The notes under the pieces are model-generated. The model worked only from the letters and a program-made list of their open reading frames with translations, did not search any database and was not told the DNA's origin. A stretch of 64,000 bases of DNA from a virus. The DNA lies in the IMG/VR virus record IMGVR_UViG_3300025141_007995, positions 1 through 64,000 of that record; one strand, written 5' to 3'. Below, piece by piece: positions 47,377 to 56,345 of this stretch (position 1 is the stretch's first letter; each line of letters starts with the position of its first letter). Both the position numbers and the translations under genes were made by a program.

Positions 47377-47995
47377 ACTACTATATAAAATTTCGTGGCA
47401 ACTTTGCGCGTTTTGCGCGGCGAGCGCGGTGCTGTTCTTTAGCTGTACTGTCGATGACCTCCCTTCCTCCCCTTGTATTGATGGAGATTGTGATGCAGAG
47501 ATGGTATTACCGGGGTATTTAGATGAAAATGGCTATCATCATATCGATTTAGACTTCACCGGAGAGTATTTACCTTGGTTTCAAGTGGATGTCTTTGCAG
47601 ATAAGGTCTTACCTCAATATGAATATAACGGAGTTCAACCGGTGGAAGCTAGATTTGATAGCGATACACATTGGACTATTGGAGATTCTTTGATGGTAAC
47701 CGTAAATAACTACAATCCCTTTCAGGGACCTTATGACTATACCGGTAATTTACTACCAAATTCTTCTTATAATATCATTCTAAATCAGTTTGCAGGTATA
47801 ATAGTTAACATAGTTCAGGGTACTAGTATTTATTTTTCCGATGATCACAATCGTTTAAGGTCAAAAAGGATAGTTGGACCTATTCCTCCAATGGCTCAAA
47901 ACGATACTATTACACTTTATATGGAGGTATATTGGGAGGGAGTTGGTAATTCCGTAATAAAAGACCATTATTTTGAAAAATTTATTGTGGAATAG
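47369..47995 (+). CDS. Lipoprotein with GC-rich signal-peptide segment
   Basis: 208 aa. A hydrophobic lipoprotein signal ends in FFSC (Cys26), followed by TVDD. The mature part is strand-rich (HIDLDFTGEYLPWFQVDVFADKVL, TITLYMEVYWEGVG), maybe an immunoglobulin-like fold. The codons for residues ~12-19 (TTTGCGCGTTTTGCGCGGCG) are strongly GC-rich, unlike all neighbours. This could mark a recombined signal-peptide cassette or a folded 5' mRNA segment. Likely anchored in the host envelope. Confidence 0.62.
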   Translation: MIKLLYKISWQLCAFCAASAVLFFSCTVDDLPSSPCIDGDCDAEMVLPGYLDENGYHHIDLDFTGEYLPWFQVDVFADKVLPQYEYNGVQPVEARFDSDTHWTIGDSLMVTVNNYNPFQGPYDYTGNLLPNSSYNIILNQFAGIIVNIVQGTSIYFSDDHNRLRSKRIVGPIPPMAQNDTITLYMEVYWEGVGNSVIKDHYFEKFIVE

Positions 47996-48026
47996 TTGAT
48001 CTTCTGAAAAAAAATCATTATCTTAA
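47996..48026 (+). promoter_or_regulatory. Early-type promoter TTG-N20-TATCTTAA
   Basis: TTG at 47996-47998, 20 bases, TATCTTAA at 48019-48026, a looser match (TAnnTTAA). The HD gene start at 48116 is 89 bases downstream. Confidence 0.5.
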
Positions 48027-48115
48027 TTATATATTAAGAATTAAATATAAATAAATACTTAATTATATGAATAATATAAGAGTAATATAATAATATAACA
48101 AATAATTAATCTAAT

Positions 48116-48850
48116 ATGACATTAAAAGCGGAGAAAATCCATTCGAATTACGATAAACATCTTAAAATTATAGATACTTATTTAGGTGATCGTAAAGAAT
48201 CATGTAAAAATCTTATAGAACACTTAGGCGAAGCCTATATTATGTCACCTGCTAGCGGTAAATCATGGCATCATAATGCTTTTGCCGGAGGTTATATCGA
48301 CCACGTTAATAGAGTAGTTGAGTTTAGTATTAAACAGATGAGACTTTTCAAAGAGATGGGTGGTACTATAGACTTCACAGAAGAAGAATTAGTATTTTCT
48401 GCTTTATTTCATGATCTTGGTAAGATAGGTGACGGAGAGAAAGAAAACTATATACCTCAGACCGATAAGTGGAGACAGGATAAGCTACATGAGATGTATA
48501 CTTATAATCCAGACCTTGGATTTATGCTAATCCCAGATAGGTCACTGTTCATATTACAAAAATTTGGTATTAAAGTATCTAAAAACGAGTTCTTAGGTAT
48601 CAGACTACACGATGGTGTGTTCGATAAAGCTAATGAAGCTTATTTCTTTAGTAACGTACCGTCATCCAGAATGAAAACTAACATAGTCTTTGTACTTCAT
48701 ACGGCTGATTTCTTAGCCTCTAAGGTAGAATATGATAAATGGCTTTCAGATGGTGGTGTTACCTCACCGAAAACAAAAAAAATTAAGTCCTCTACGGGAA
48801 AAAGGGTAAATTCTTCTCAAGGACTAAAAAACATGTTAAATAAACTATAA
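48116..48850 (+). CDS. HD-domain phosphohydrolase
   Basis: 244 aa. GGYIDHVNRV (His63) precedes ALFHDLGKIGDG with the metal-binding His-Asp at 99-100. HTADFLASKVEY near the C-terminus holds the final Asp. These make up the H...HD...D site of HD phosphohydrolases. In T4-like marine phages related proteins act on nucleotides or are of unknown substrate. The downstream partner, a TM coiled-coil protein, starts in its stop codon. Confidence 0.76.
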   Translation: MTLKAEKIHSNYDKHLKIIDTYLGDRKESCKNLIEHLGEAYIMSPASGKSWHHNAFAGGYIDHVNRVVEFSIKQMRLFKEMGGTIDFTEEELVFSALFHDLGKIGDGEKENYIPQTDKWRQDKLHEMYTYNPDLGFMLIPDRSLFILQKFGIKVSKNEFLGIRLHDGVFDKANEAYFFSNVPSSRMKTNIVFVLHTADFLASKVEYDKWLSDGGVTSPKTKKIKSSTGKRVNSSQGLKNMLNKL

Positions 48851-49161
48851 TGAACGTAACTTTATACATAATAATCGGTATTTTAGTTGCCATTTCGGGA
48901 ACTTTAGTGTATATTATTAGAAACCTTATGGTAAAAGTGGAACAATATGAAGATGTCACAGTAGATCAAACACAATATCTTCAGAATATATCTAATATCA
49001 TAGGGGAGTCTAACAAACACTTACAGAATCTCGACGAAAAGGGGGTCTTTCAATCAGATGATGAAGTTGGTGAATTTTTTAACCAAATGAAAGCAGTACA
49101 AGACGAGTTGGATAGGTACATGCTCCCAGATAACTATGGCAAGGAAGAGAGCGAAAGCTAA
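48850..49161 (+). CDS. TM plus coiled-coil protein
   Basis: 103 aa. An N-terminal membrane helix (LYIIIGILVAISGTLVYII, about 5-23) is followed by an acidic coiled coil (YLQNISNIIGESNKHLQNLDEKG). The last 26 bases overlap the sigma-factor gene. The same protein type precedes the late sigma gene in other marine T4-like genomes by my recollection; function unknown. Confidence 0.55.
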   Translation: MNVTLYIIIGILVAISGTLVYIIRNLMVKVEQYEDVTVDQTQYLQNISNIIGESNKHLQNLDEKGVFQSDDEVGEFFNQMKAVQDELDRYMLPDNYGKEESES

Positions 49162-49840
49162 TTACTTTACAAAAGAGACAGAAGAGTACATTGTAAGGTT
49201 TAATGAATCGGAAGATCAAGACTACAGAAGTAAGATCTTTACCGAACACATTTATTACCCATTTTATAAACTAGCAGAAAACATAATTCATACATTTAAG
49301 TTCTACTACACAGATGTAGATAAAATAGAAGACTTAAAACATGAAATAGTTTCAGTACTATACGAAGAAAAGATAATGAAGTTTGACTCAACTAATGGAG
49401 CAAAAGCTTACTCTTACTTTGGGACTATAGTTAAAAGATGGCTGATAAACTACAATAACAAAAACTATAAAAAACTAAAACAGATAGGTCAGTTCGCCGA
49501 TATGGAGGACTCCTATAAACAAGCGTATGCTGTAGATCACAATTATGCCAAATCTTTAAGCGACTTTATAGATATATGGGTTGATGAAACTTATCTTATA
49601 ATAGACGACTTATTTATTAAAGATCAAGATAAAAAAATAGCAGATGCTGTTTTAACTATTTTTAAAACTAGACACGATTTAGATATTTTTAAGAAAAAAG
49701 CTCTTTATATATACATTAGAGAGATGACAGATTGCGATACACCTAACCTAACTAAGGTAATAAACGTACTAAAAGGTAAGTTTAAAGAAAAGTACCAAAA
49801 AAGCTATGATTTAGGATTATTAACTAATAAGTCTCAATAA
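49136..49840 (+). CDS. Late sigma factor candidate (T4 gp55-like)
   Basis: 234 aa. KIEDLKHEIVSVLYEEKIMKFDSTNGAKAYSYFGTIVKRWLINYNNKNYKKLKQ (about 62-115 in pieces) follows sigma-70 region 2, with the aromatic/basic -10-recognising helix and the FDxxxGxxFxxYxxxIxRxxLI core. No region 4 is evident, as expected for gp55, which needs a sliding-clamp coactivator. It would direct host RNA polymerase to the (C)TATTTAT-type late sites. It lies directly before the baseplate operon. Confidence 0.68.
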   Translation: MARKRAKANYFTKETEEYIVRFNESEDQDYRSKIFTEHIYYPFYKLAENIIHTFKFYYTDVDKIEDLKHEIVSVLYEEKIMKFDSTNGAKAYSYFGTIVKRWLINYNNKNYKKLKQIGQFADMEDSYKQAYAVDHNYAKSLSDFIDIWVDETYLIIDDLFIKDQDKKIADAVLTIFKTRHDLDIFKKKALYIYIREMTDCDTPNLTKVINVLKGKFKEKYQKSYDLGLLTNKSQ

Positions 49841-49842
49841 GT

Positions 49843-49850
49843 CTATTTAT
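49843..49850 (+). promoter_or_regulatory. Late-type motif CTATTTAT
   Basis: GTCTATTTATATATAAAACATTATG lies 12 bases before the ATG at 49863, at the head of the baseplate operon. Confidence 0.6.
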
Positions 49851-49862
49851 ATATAAAACATT

Positions 49863-50231
49863 ATGAGTTTAGATAAAGAAATATTTAAGGGCAAAACCCT
49901 ATCTGACCTCTTCGGTGAAATATACGATAACTCAAAAGAGACTAAATCACAAGTAAAAGGGCTTATAGCTGAGTTAAAACCTTTAATTGAGAATATAGGC
50001 GACGCTACTTTACTAGTACCGATGATTAAAGAGTACATGGAGATAGGTGTAAAAAACGATGAACACCTTATCAAATTAGCTACTGTAATACAAAGGTTAG
50101 AAATAGCAGCTTCTAAAGGAGAGACAGGGGAATTCGACCTCTCCGAACTACAAGATTTGTTAGAAGAGTCTCAAGAAGCACAAGAAGAGATTAAAGATGT
50201 AGGAACCACAGAAGAAGGTAACGAAGAATAA
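49863..50231 (+). CDS. Helical protein at head of baseplate operon
   Basis: 122 aa, strongly helical and acidic (SQVKGLIAELKPLIENIGDATLLVPMIKEYME, then ELQDLLEESQEAQEEIKDV). It is probably an assembly factor or minor virion component by position. The stop is two bases before the spike-like gene. Confidence 0.55.
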   Translation: MSLDKEIFKGKTLSDLFGEIYDNSKETKSQVKGLIAELKPLIENIGDATLLVPMIKEYMEIGVKNDEHLIKLATVIQRLEIAASKGETGEFDLSELQDLLEESQEAQEEIKDVGTTEEGNEE

Positions 50232-50233
50232 AT

Positions 50234-51346
50234 ATGTTTTCTCCAAATTACTTACTACCAGAAGAATCATCATTACAGGGTACATTTGCAGCTAGAGTTG
50301 CTCACGTAGTTCTAGATGAATCAGATGAGATGTATTCTGACTACGGTAAGCAAAACTCTATAGGGTGTATATTCTATATACCTATTGGAGTAGATTATGA
50401 AAAAAAGGATTTGAGAGACCTACCTTTTGCCAAACCTCTAGACAGCTCAGTAAGAAGGTACCCTCTAAATGACGAGATAGTATTAATTACATCAGCACCT
50501 AGTAGTATATTAACAGATAGAGATAAATCAGCATACTATACTAGAGTAGTTTCTATTTGGAATAACCCTAACCACAATGCTTTTCCTGCCGGCGACGACT
50601 TAGAGCTAGGATATAGCGTTGACGAGCAAAGAGTATCACCTTTACAGCCTTTTTATGGAGATGTAGTATTAGAAGGTAGATCGGGACAGACTGTAAGGTT
50701 CGGAGGAGAAAAACATCCAAAGAATATATATACTGATGATAGTAATAAAGGAAAACCTTTTATTATTATATCTAACGGCCAAGTACTTAAGAAGGACGGA
50801 AACGACTTTACCGAGGAAGACATAAACAAAGACGACTCAACCATCTTTATAACCTCAGATCATACTGTACCGTTAAAGCAGTCTAGATCTAAGTATAAAG
50901 CAGCCAATACAGAACCTACAGATGCAAGTAAATATAAAGGTAAACAGGTAATACTTAATAGCGGTAGACTTTATTTTAATAGTAAAGATGAAGATATATT
51001 ATTTTCTGCAAAAGAATCATTTGGAGTAACAGCTAAAGACATTAGCCTTGATGGTGATAAGTATGTAGCATTTGATGCTAAAAAAATATACCTAGGAGAA
51101 AAAGCAAGATTATATGAATCACAACCTGTAATACTAGGTGATAGTTTAGAATACTTATTAGATGATTTATTTAACTCATTAACCAGTTTAAGCAAAGCAA
51201 TGGCTAAAGCACAGGCAGGAGGAAAACCAGTCACCTCTTTAATGAAGGAAGCACCTAAATTGAGAGGAATAGTAAGACAGTTAAAAAGAAGGATTAATCC
51301 AAGTGGTAAATCTGATCTTAAATCTAAAAAAACATTTACTGAATAA
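50234..51346 (+). CDS. Baseplate spike/hub-like protein (gp5/gpV-type)
   Basis: 370 aa. The N-terminal region (GTFAARVAHVVLDESDE..., RYPLNDEIVLITSAP) resembles an OB fold. A middle stretch of short repeating strands (ILFSAKESFGVTAKDISLDGDKYVAFDAKKIYLG) resembles the spike beta-prism, and the C-terminus is a helical basic tail (RQLKRRINPSGKSDLK). Position next to gp25 and gp6 homologues fits the central spike. No lysozyme domain is inserted, unlike T4 gp5. Confidence 0.6.
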   Translation: MFSPNYLLPEESSLQGTFAARVAHVVLDESDEMYSDYGKQNSIGCIFYIPIGVDYEKKDLRDLPFAKPLDSSVRRYPLNDEIVLITSAPSSILTDRDKSAYYTRVVSIWNNPNHNAFPAGDDLELGYSVDEQRVSPLQPFYGDVVLEGRSGQTVRFGGEKHPKNIYTDDSNKGKPFIIISNGQVLKKDGNDFTEEDINKDDSTIFITSDHTVPLKQSRSKYKAANTEPTDASKYKGKQVILNSGRLYFNSKDEDILFSAKESFGVTAKDISLDGDKYVAFDAKKIYLGEKARLYESQPVILGDSLEYLLDDLFNSLTSLSKAMAKAQAGGKPVTSLMKEAPKLRGIVRQLKRRINPSGKSDLKSKKTFTE

Positions 51347-52167
51347 TGCCACACGGACTATTAAAAGAATTTAAAAGCAACTTATCAGGTATAGTAGCCA
51401 TGGCTCTAGGAAGACTAGAAGCTTATGCTATAGTATATGCTACTAAAAAGATAAATGAAATAATAGACGAACTAAGAGACAAATGCCCTCCACCTGCTAT
51501 ATTAAACCAGTTAAGTAGGACGGTAAATAATATTAAAAAAATAATAACTAAAGTAGATAGCAGAATAGATAAGTTTGCACAAATACCTAAAAAACTAGAT
51601 ATACCTATAAAAGGAGGTAAGGCTGCAGTACAGATACTATCACATTTACCAGTACCATCAGCAATTGGTACACCACCAGGCCCTGCTGGAGGTTTAATAA
51701 TAGCAGTAAAAACAGGAAAGATACAAACTCTATCAAGTCTATTAGTATGGACTAGAAAGCTGGTCGAAGTACTAGAAGACGATCAAAAAGCAATAAAAGC
51801 TTTGATAGCAGATAGCGGCACTATTTTTGACCCAATTAAACAGAGGTTAGATATAATAGATAAATTATTGCAAAGATGTGCTGAGAATCCTGATCTTTCT
51901 CAGGATGATAGAGATAAGATACTTGAAGGTCTAAATGTACCAAGGAAGAGTAATTTAGAACCTACCTCATATAAAGGTCGAAACGGTAGAGTTTATAATA
52001 TAGAGGTAATACAAGATGTAAACGCTCCAGCTATAGCTCCCAAAAGGCTCGCAGTAGCTAAAGACTTTAGGGGAATAGTAGTTTTAAGAGGTGAATCTTC
52101 TTTTGCTAGCGACCCTCAAGTACTAATCGACGAATTAAAATTAAGAATTGACAACCAACTTCCATAA
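51346..52167 (+). CDS. Virion structural protein (baseplate region)
   Basis: 273 aa. A helical N-terminal half (AYAIVYATKKINEIIDELRDK, NIKKIITKVDSRIDKF), a glycine-proline segment (GTPPGPAGGLIIAV), and a C-terminal strand/helix domain (LEPTSYKGRNGRVYNIEVIQD). Recurrent in marine T4-like baseplate operons as I recall; role undefined. It overlaps the previous stop by one base. Confidence 0.55.
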   Translation: MPHGLLKEFKSNLSGIVAMALGRLEAYAIVYATKKINEIIDELRDKCPPPAILNQLSRTVNNIKKIITKVDSRIDKFAQIPKKLDIPIKGGKAAVQILSHLPVPSAIGTPPGPAGGLIIAVKTGKIQTLSSLLVWTRKLVEVLEDDQKAIKALIADSGTIFDPIKQRLDIIDKLLQRCAENPDLSQDDRDKILEGLNVPRKSNLEPTSYKGRNGRVYNIEVIQDVNAPAIAPKRLAVAKDFRGIVVLRGESSFASDPQVLIDELKLRIDNQLP

Positions 52168-52172
52168 CTTAA

Positions 52173-52180
52173 CTATTTAT
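52173..52180 (+). promoter_or_regulatory. Late-type motif CTATTTAT
   Basis: ACTATTTATTAATATG ends at the start codon; the motif lies four bases before the ATG at 52185. It is identical over 16 bases to the site at 29068-29083. Confidence 0.6.
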
Positions 52181-52184
52181 TAAT

Positions 52185-52637
52185 ATGAAGACTAATGAAC
52201 TTAGAAAACTTATAAGAGAAGAAGTAAAGAAAGCAGTTAAAGAAGAGTTACAAGATATGCTTAACGAAGCAGTAAAATTTGCTAGTACTCCGAATAAGAC
52301 TGGTGTAGGTAATTCCTACAGACCAATTACTCAAAAAGACATAAAGAGAACCTGGTCTACTGGCCCTCTTAACCCTGGAACTATTCCTTTAGAAGAAATG
52401 CTCCAGCAAACTAAAAAATCAATGACAGGCGAAGACTACAACAACGTAGTATCTTCAGACTCTTCTATGGTTAGAAAGCCTAACTTCGCAAGCGGTATGG
52501 CAGCTAATATGGGAATGACTGAAAACTCAGGCCCAACAACTGGTATAGATATAAGCAAATTAAATTTTGTAAAAAATGCAAAAGCAGTATATGATATGTC
52601 TATAAAGAAAGATAAACAAAAAGGCGGAATGATATAA
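52185..52637 (+). CDS. Virion-region hypothetical protein
   Basis: 150 aa. A charged helical N-terminus (RKLIREEVKKAVKEELQDMLNEA) leads to a Ser/Thr/Gly/Met-rich body with little predicted structure. The ending (KKDKQKGGMI) is basic. Its place between spike-like and gp25 genes suggests a baseplate or assembly role. Confidence 0.5.
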   Translation: MKTNELRKLIREEVKKAVKEELQDMLNEAVKFASTPNKTGVGNSYRPITQKDIKRTWSTGPLNPGTIPLEEMLQQTKKSMTGEDYNNVVSSDSSMVRKPNFASGMAANMGMTENSGPTTGIDISKLNFVKNAKAVYDMSIKKDKQKGGMI

Positions 52638-52639
52638 TT

Positions 52640-53050
52640 ATGGCGTTTGAGATAAAAAAAATTAATCCATTAGACTTAACTCCTAGTAAAGGAGTAGGAG
52701 TATCTTTACCATTTTCCGGTAGGGCTGTATTTAATACAACCTTTGAAACTAAAGATGCTATAAAAGCTAATTTAATTAATTATTTTTTAACAGCTAAAGG
52801 TGAACGTTACTTTAACCCTTCTTTTGGAGCAGGTTTAAGAAACCTTTTATTTGACAATATAGATGAATCAGCTTTAGATGAAATAAGAATAAATATCTTG
52901 GATGATTTAGAAAAATTCTTTCCTAGAGTAGAGGTTACAAGTTTAGAGTTAATACCAGAAACTGACAGAAATACTATAGTTTTTAGTATGAGATACGCAA
53001 TAGCTGATTCTAACATATCTGATGAAGTAGTAATAAATTTTAACAAGTAA
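52640..53050 (+). CDS. gp25: Baseplate wedge protein, gp25/GPW family
   Basis: 136 aa, the normal size. NLINYFLTAKGERYFNPSFGAGLRNLLFDNID (about 45-76) is the gp25 lysozyme-like core (R-x-M/F-x-P-x-F-G-x-G-L-x-x-L-L-F-E). In T4 the wedge component lies at the sheath-baseplate interface. It strongly supports a contractile tail. The stop overlaps the gp6 start by one base. Confidence 0.84.
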   Translation: MAFEIKKINPLDLTPSKGVGVSLPFSGRAVFNTTFETKDAIKANLINYFLTAKGERYFNPSFGAGLRNLLFDNIDESALDEIRINILDDLEKFFPRVEVTSLELIPETDRNTIVFSMRYAIADSNISDEVVINFNK

Positions 53051-54858
53051 TGGCACAAGAAAGAATAGTAAAATATATTAATAAGAATTTTGATGACTTT
53101 AGGTCTCAACTTGTAGAGTATGCTAAAAGCTACTTTCCTGATACTTATAATGACTTTGATGCTACCTCTCCCGGTATGATGTTTATTGAAATGGCATCGT
53201 ACGTTGGAGATGTATTATCATTCTACCAAGATACACAGCTACAAGAAACTTTTTTAACTTATGCAAAAGATCCTAAAAATCTTTTTAATTTAGCATATAT
53301 GATGGGGTATACTCCAAAAGTAACTGGAGTATCTGAAGTAGATATAACTATAACTCAAACAGTAAACGCTAACGGTTCCTACTTACCTACCTGGACTGCA
53401 GCAGCAGCACTACCAGCTAATTCAGTAGTTAAAGCATCAGATGCATCAGCTACTAATTTTATTATACCAGACCCGGTAGATTTTCAATTTAGCAGCTCTT
53501 ATAACCCTACTATAGTTGAAATAGCTACTTTAGACGGAACCAATAACCCTGCAACCTTTAAATTAACTAAAACAGTTAAAGCGTTTTCCGGTAAAGTAAA
53601 AAGTAAAACGTTTTCTGTAAGTAATGCAGAGAAATTTAAAACACTAACCATATCTGATGATAATATAGTTCAGGTATTAGAAGCAACAGGTAGTAGTACT
53701 GGTGATAGTTATTTTGAGGTTCCTTTCTTAGGACAAGATACCATCTTTGATGATGTATCAAACAGCAGCTCAGACTCAAATAACGTTCCTTATGTTCTAT
53801 CACTTAAAAAAGTACCTAAAAGATTTGTAGCTAGATTTAGATCTAATGGTAATCTAGACCTTCAATTCGGAGCTGGAACATCAGATAGCGATGATTCTGT
53901 TATTTTACCAGACCCTACCAACGTCGGTAGTGGTACTAATCAGGGTATAAATAGAATAGACTACGCTTATGACCCCTCTAACTTTACATACAGTAAAGCT
54001 TACGGCGTCGCTTTAAATGAAGGAGTTACAGTAAAGTACCTAGTAGGAGGAGGAGCAAGCTCTAACGTACCAGCAGGAACTATTACTAATAAGAGCTCTA
54101 TAGTTCCTACTCGAGGAACATTAGCCTCTTTATCCTTTACAAACGAAAAACCAGCAGCAGGTGGAAGAGACGGAGATTCAGTAGAGGAATTAAGAGAAAA
54201 CTCTCTTAGATCGTTTAACGAACAAAGTAGAGCTGTAACACTACAAGACTATACCGTTAGAGCTTTATCGCTTCCTTCTAAATTTGGAAGCATGGCTAAG
54301 GTATATGCTACTCAAGACGAACTAACAAATACTAATACAACAGACGCTATAGTTGATAATAATCCATTAGCACTTTCACTTTATGTATTAGCCTACGATA
54401 ACGATAAAAAACTTACCACAGCAACATCAACCTTAAAATCTAATCTTAAAACCTATCTAGCTGAATATATGATGATATCAGATAGTTTAAACTTTAAGGA
54501 TGCTTTTGTTGTTAATATAGGAATAAATTACGATATTATAGTAAGACCTAATTTTGCAGGTCGAGATGTTCTTTTAAACTGTAACTTAGCACTACAGGAT
54601 TATTTTAATATCGATAAAAGAAATATTAACCAAACTATTAATATATCAGAATTATATCTTATATTAGATAAAGTAAAAGGAGTACAGACAGTACAAAATA
54701 TAGAAATTATAAATCTAAATGGCGGTAACTATTCACAATATGGGTACGATATCGAAGGTGCAACTAGAAATAGTATAGTTTATCCTTCATATGATCCATG
54801 TATATTTGAAGTAAAGTTTCCTAATGCAGATATAAAAGGAAGAGTAATAACAAGATAA
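53050..54858 (+). CDS. gp6: Baseplate wedge protein, gp6/J family
   Basis: 602 aa, similar to T4 gp6 (660). The opening DFRSQLVEYAKSYFPDTYNDFDATSPGMMFIEMASYVGDVLSFYQD is the conserved N-terminal wedge signature. The C-terminal half has the EELRENSLRSFNEQSRAVTLQDYTVRALSLPSKFGS baseplate-J core and a NISELYLILDKVKGVQTVQNIEI finish. It forms the (gp6)2 ring with gp7 in T4. Confidence 0.83.
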   Translation: MAQERIVKYINKNFDDFRSQLVEYAKSYFPDTYNDFDATSPGMMFIEMASYVGDVLSFYQDTQLQETFLTYAKDPKNLFNLAYMMGYTPKVTGVSEVDITITQTVNANGSYLPTWTAAAALPANSVVKASDASATNFIIPDPVDFQFSSSYNPTIVEIATLDGTNNPATFKLTKTVKAFSGKVKSKTFSVSNAEKFKTLTISDDNIVQVLEATGSSTGDSYFEVPFLGQDTIFDDVSNSSSDSNNVPYVLSLKKVPKRFVARFRSNGNLDLQFGAGTSDSDDSVILPDPTNVGSGTNQGINRIDYAYDPSNFTYSKAYGVALNEGVTVKYLVGGGASSNVPAGTITNKSSIVPTRGTLASLSFTNEKPAAGGRDGDSVEELRENSLRSFNEQSRAVTLQDYTVRALSLPSKFGSMAKVYATQDELTNTNTTDAIVDNNPLALSLYVLAYDNDKKLTTATSTLKSNLKTYLAEYMMISDSLNFKDAFVVNIGINYDIIVRPNFAGRDVLLNCNLALQDYFNIDKRNINQTINISELYLILDKVKGVQTVQNIEIINLNGGNYSQYGYDIEGATRNSIVYPSYDPCIFEVKFPNADIKGRVITR

Positions 54859-54859
54859 A

Positions 54860-55990
54860 ATGGCAGTATATAAAATATTTCCCGAACAAGATACTTTTAT
54901 CTATACTCAAGTAGTAACCGGTAATGCTGGATACGATGAGATATTAGAAATAGGTGGTTATAATATACAAAACATTGGACAATCCTCAAGAGCATTAATA
55001 CAGTTTAAAACATCTGAAATAGTTAATACTGTTAATAGAACTATAGCAACTGGGTCTTGGAGTGCTAGTTTAGATTTATCGCTAGCTTATGGATACGAAA
55101 ACCCCGCAACACAGTCTGTATACGTCTACCCCTTAGCTCAGCAATGGGAAGGAGGATTAGGTAAATTTGGAGATGAACTAGGATCTTCTTTAACTTCTCA
55201 AAGTGCTGATAAGTCTGGTTGTTCTTGGAGATATAGAAAAGCAGAAGAAACTGACGCATGGACATTATCTAGCTTTCCTACCGACGTGACTGGCTCATAT
55301 AACGCTACTTACCCTGGAGGAGGTAGCTGGTTTTCAGCTTCAAGCGGAACTAATTTAGAAGCTACTCAAAGCTTTAGCCTAAACGATCAGCTTGATTTAA
55401 GTGTAGATGTTACTACAGCTGCAAAATTACATTACTCAGGTACTTTAAACAACTATGGTTATATAGTTAAACTTCAAGATAGTTTAGAATTTAATTTATC
55501 ATCCTCACTACTTAATAAATACTATAGCAGTAACACCAATACTATATACCCTCCATCACTAACACTTAAATGGGACGATAGCGCATACGATACAGGGAGT
55601 TTAACACTACTATCCTCATCCGAAGCTATATGCCAGGTATCTAATAATAGAGGAGAATATGCCGATATAGGTAAAACTAGATTTAGATTATTAGCTAGAC
55701 CGATAGCACCTCCTAGAATATATACTACTGGGTCTATATACAAAACTAATTATGCACTACCTTCTGGTTCATTTTACGGACTACAAGATGCATATACAGA
55801 AGAAATGGAAATACCTTTTGATACCGCCTTTACTAAGGTAAGCTGTGACTCTACAGGTCCTTATTTTGACGTATTTATGAGCGGATTACAACCAGAAAGG
55901 TATTATAAAATATTAATTAAAAGTACACTAGATGGTACTACATCAATATTTGATGATGATAATATATTTAAGGTAGTTAGAAATGGCTAA
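54860..55990 (+). CDS. Virion structural protein, Ser/Thr/Gly-rich
   Basis: 376 aa. Rich in Ser, Tyr and Gly, with SSSL/GSW/TGS segments typical of baseplate-associated receptor or fibre proteins (SLTLLSSSEAICQVSNNRGEYADI, RPIAPPRIYTTGSIYKTNYALPSGSFYG). The C-terminus ends in a strand domain. It follows gp6 by one base, the position occupied by gp7 in T4, but no homology to gp7 is visible. Confidence 0.55.
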   Translation: MAVYKIFPEQDTFIYTQVVTGNAGYDEILEIGGYNIQNIGQSSRALIQFKTSEIVNTVNRTIATGSWSASLDLSLAYGYENPATQSVYVYPLAQQWEGGLGKFGDELGSSLTSQSADKSGCSWRYRKAEETDAWTLSSFPTDVTGSYNATYPGGGSWFSASSGTNLEATQSFSLNDQLDLSVDVTTAAKLHYSGTLNNYGYIVKLQDSLEFNLSSSLLNKYYSSNTNTIYPPSLTLKWDDSAYDTGSLTLLSSSEAICQVSNNRGEYADIGKTRFRLLARPIAPPRIYTTGSIYKTNYALPSGSFYGLQDAYTEEMEIPFDTAFTKVSCDSTGPYFDVFMSGLQPERYYKILIKSTLDGTTSIFDDDNIFKVVRNG

Positions 55991-56345
55991 GAAGTACGAT
56001 ATAAGGATACAAAAAACAGTCTTAAATAAAGATCAATTTGATAAAGCAGTTGATACTACATTTAAAACGTTTGTCACAACCCCTGATGAATCAGATGAAA
56101 TAACTTTACCTGAATTTTTTAACTTATATGAAAAACTTTACTACGATATACCGGTTGAAGGAGAAGTTAATTCACATGAATTTCTAGTTGTTGAAAGCGG
56201 TAAATTAGTAAACTTAGAGCAAGACACAACAGAAATACAGCCATTATTAGATGAGATAACTACTTTGAGAGAAAGAATATTAGATCTAAATAACGATATA
56301 ATAGAGTTACAAACAGAGAATTTGACCAACGATGCCACAGACTAA
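55983..56345 (+). CDS. Small virion-region protein
   Basis: 120 aa. A basic start (KKYDIRIQKTVLNKDQF) and an acidic C-terminal coiled coil (LLDEITTLRERILDLNNDIIELQTEN). Probably a chaperone or connector for the large downstream protein. It overlaps its neighbours by 8 and 14 bases. Confidence 0.5.
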   Translation: MAKKYDIRIQKTVLNKDQFDKAVDTTFKTFVTTPDESDEITLPEFFNLYEKLYYDIPVEGEVNSHEFLVVESGKLVNLEQDTTEIQPLLDEITTLRERILDLNNDIIELQTENLTNDATD

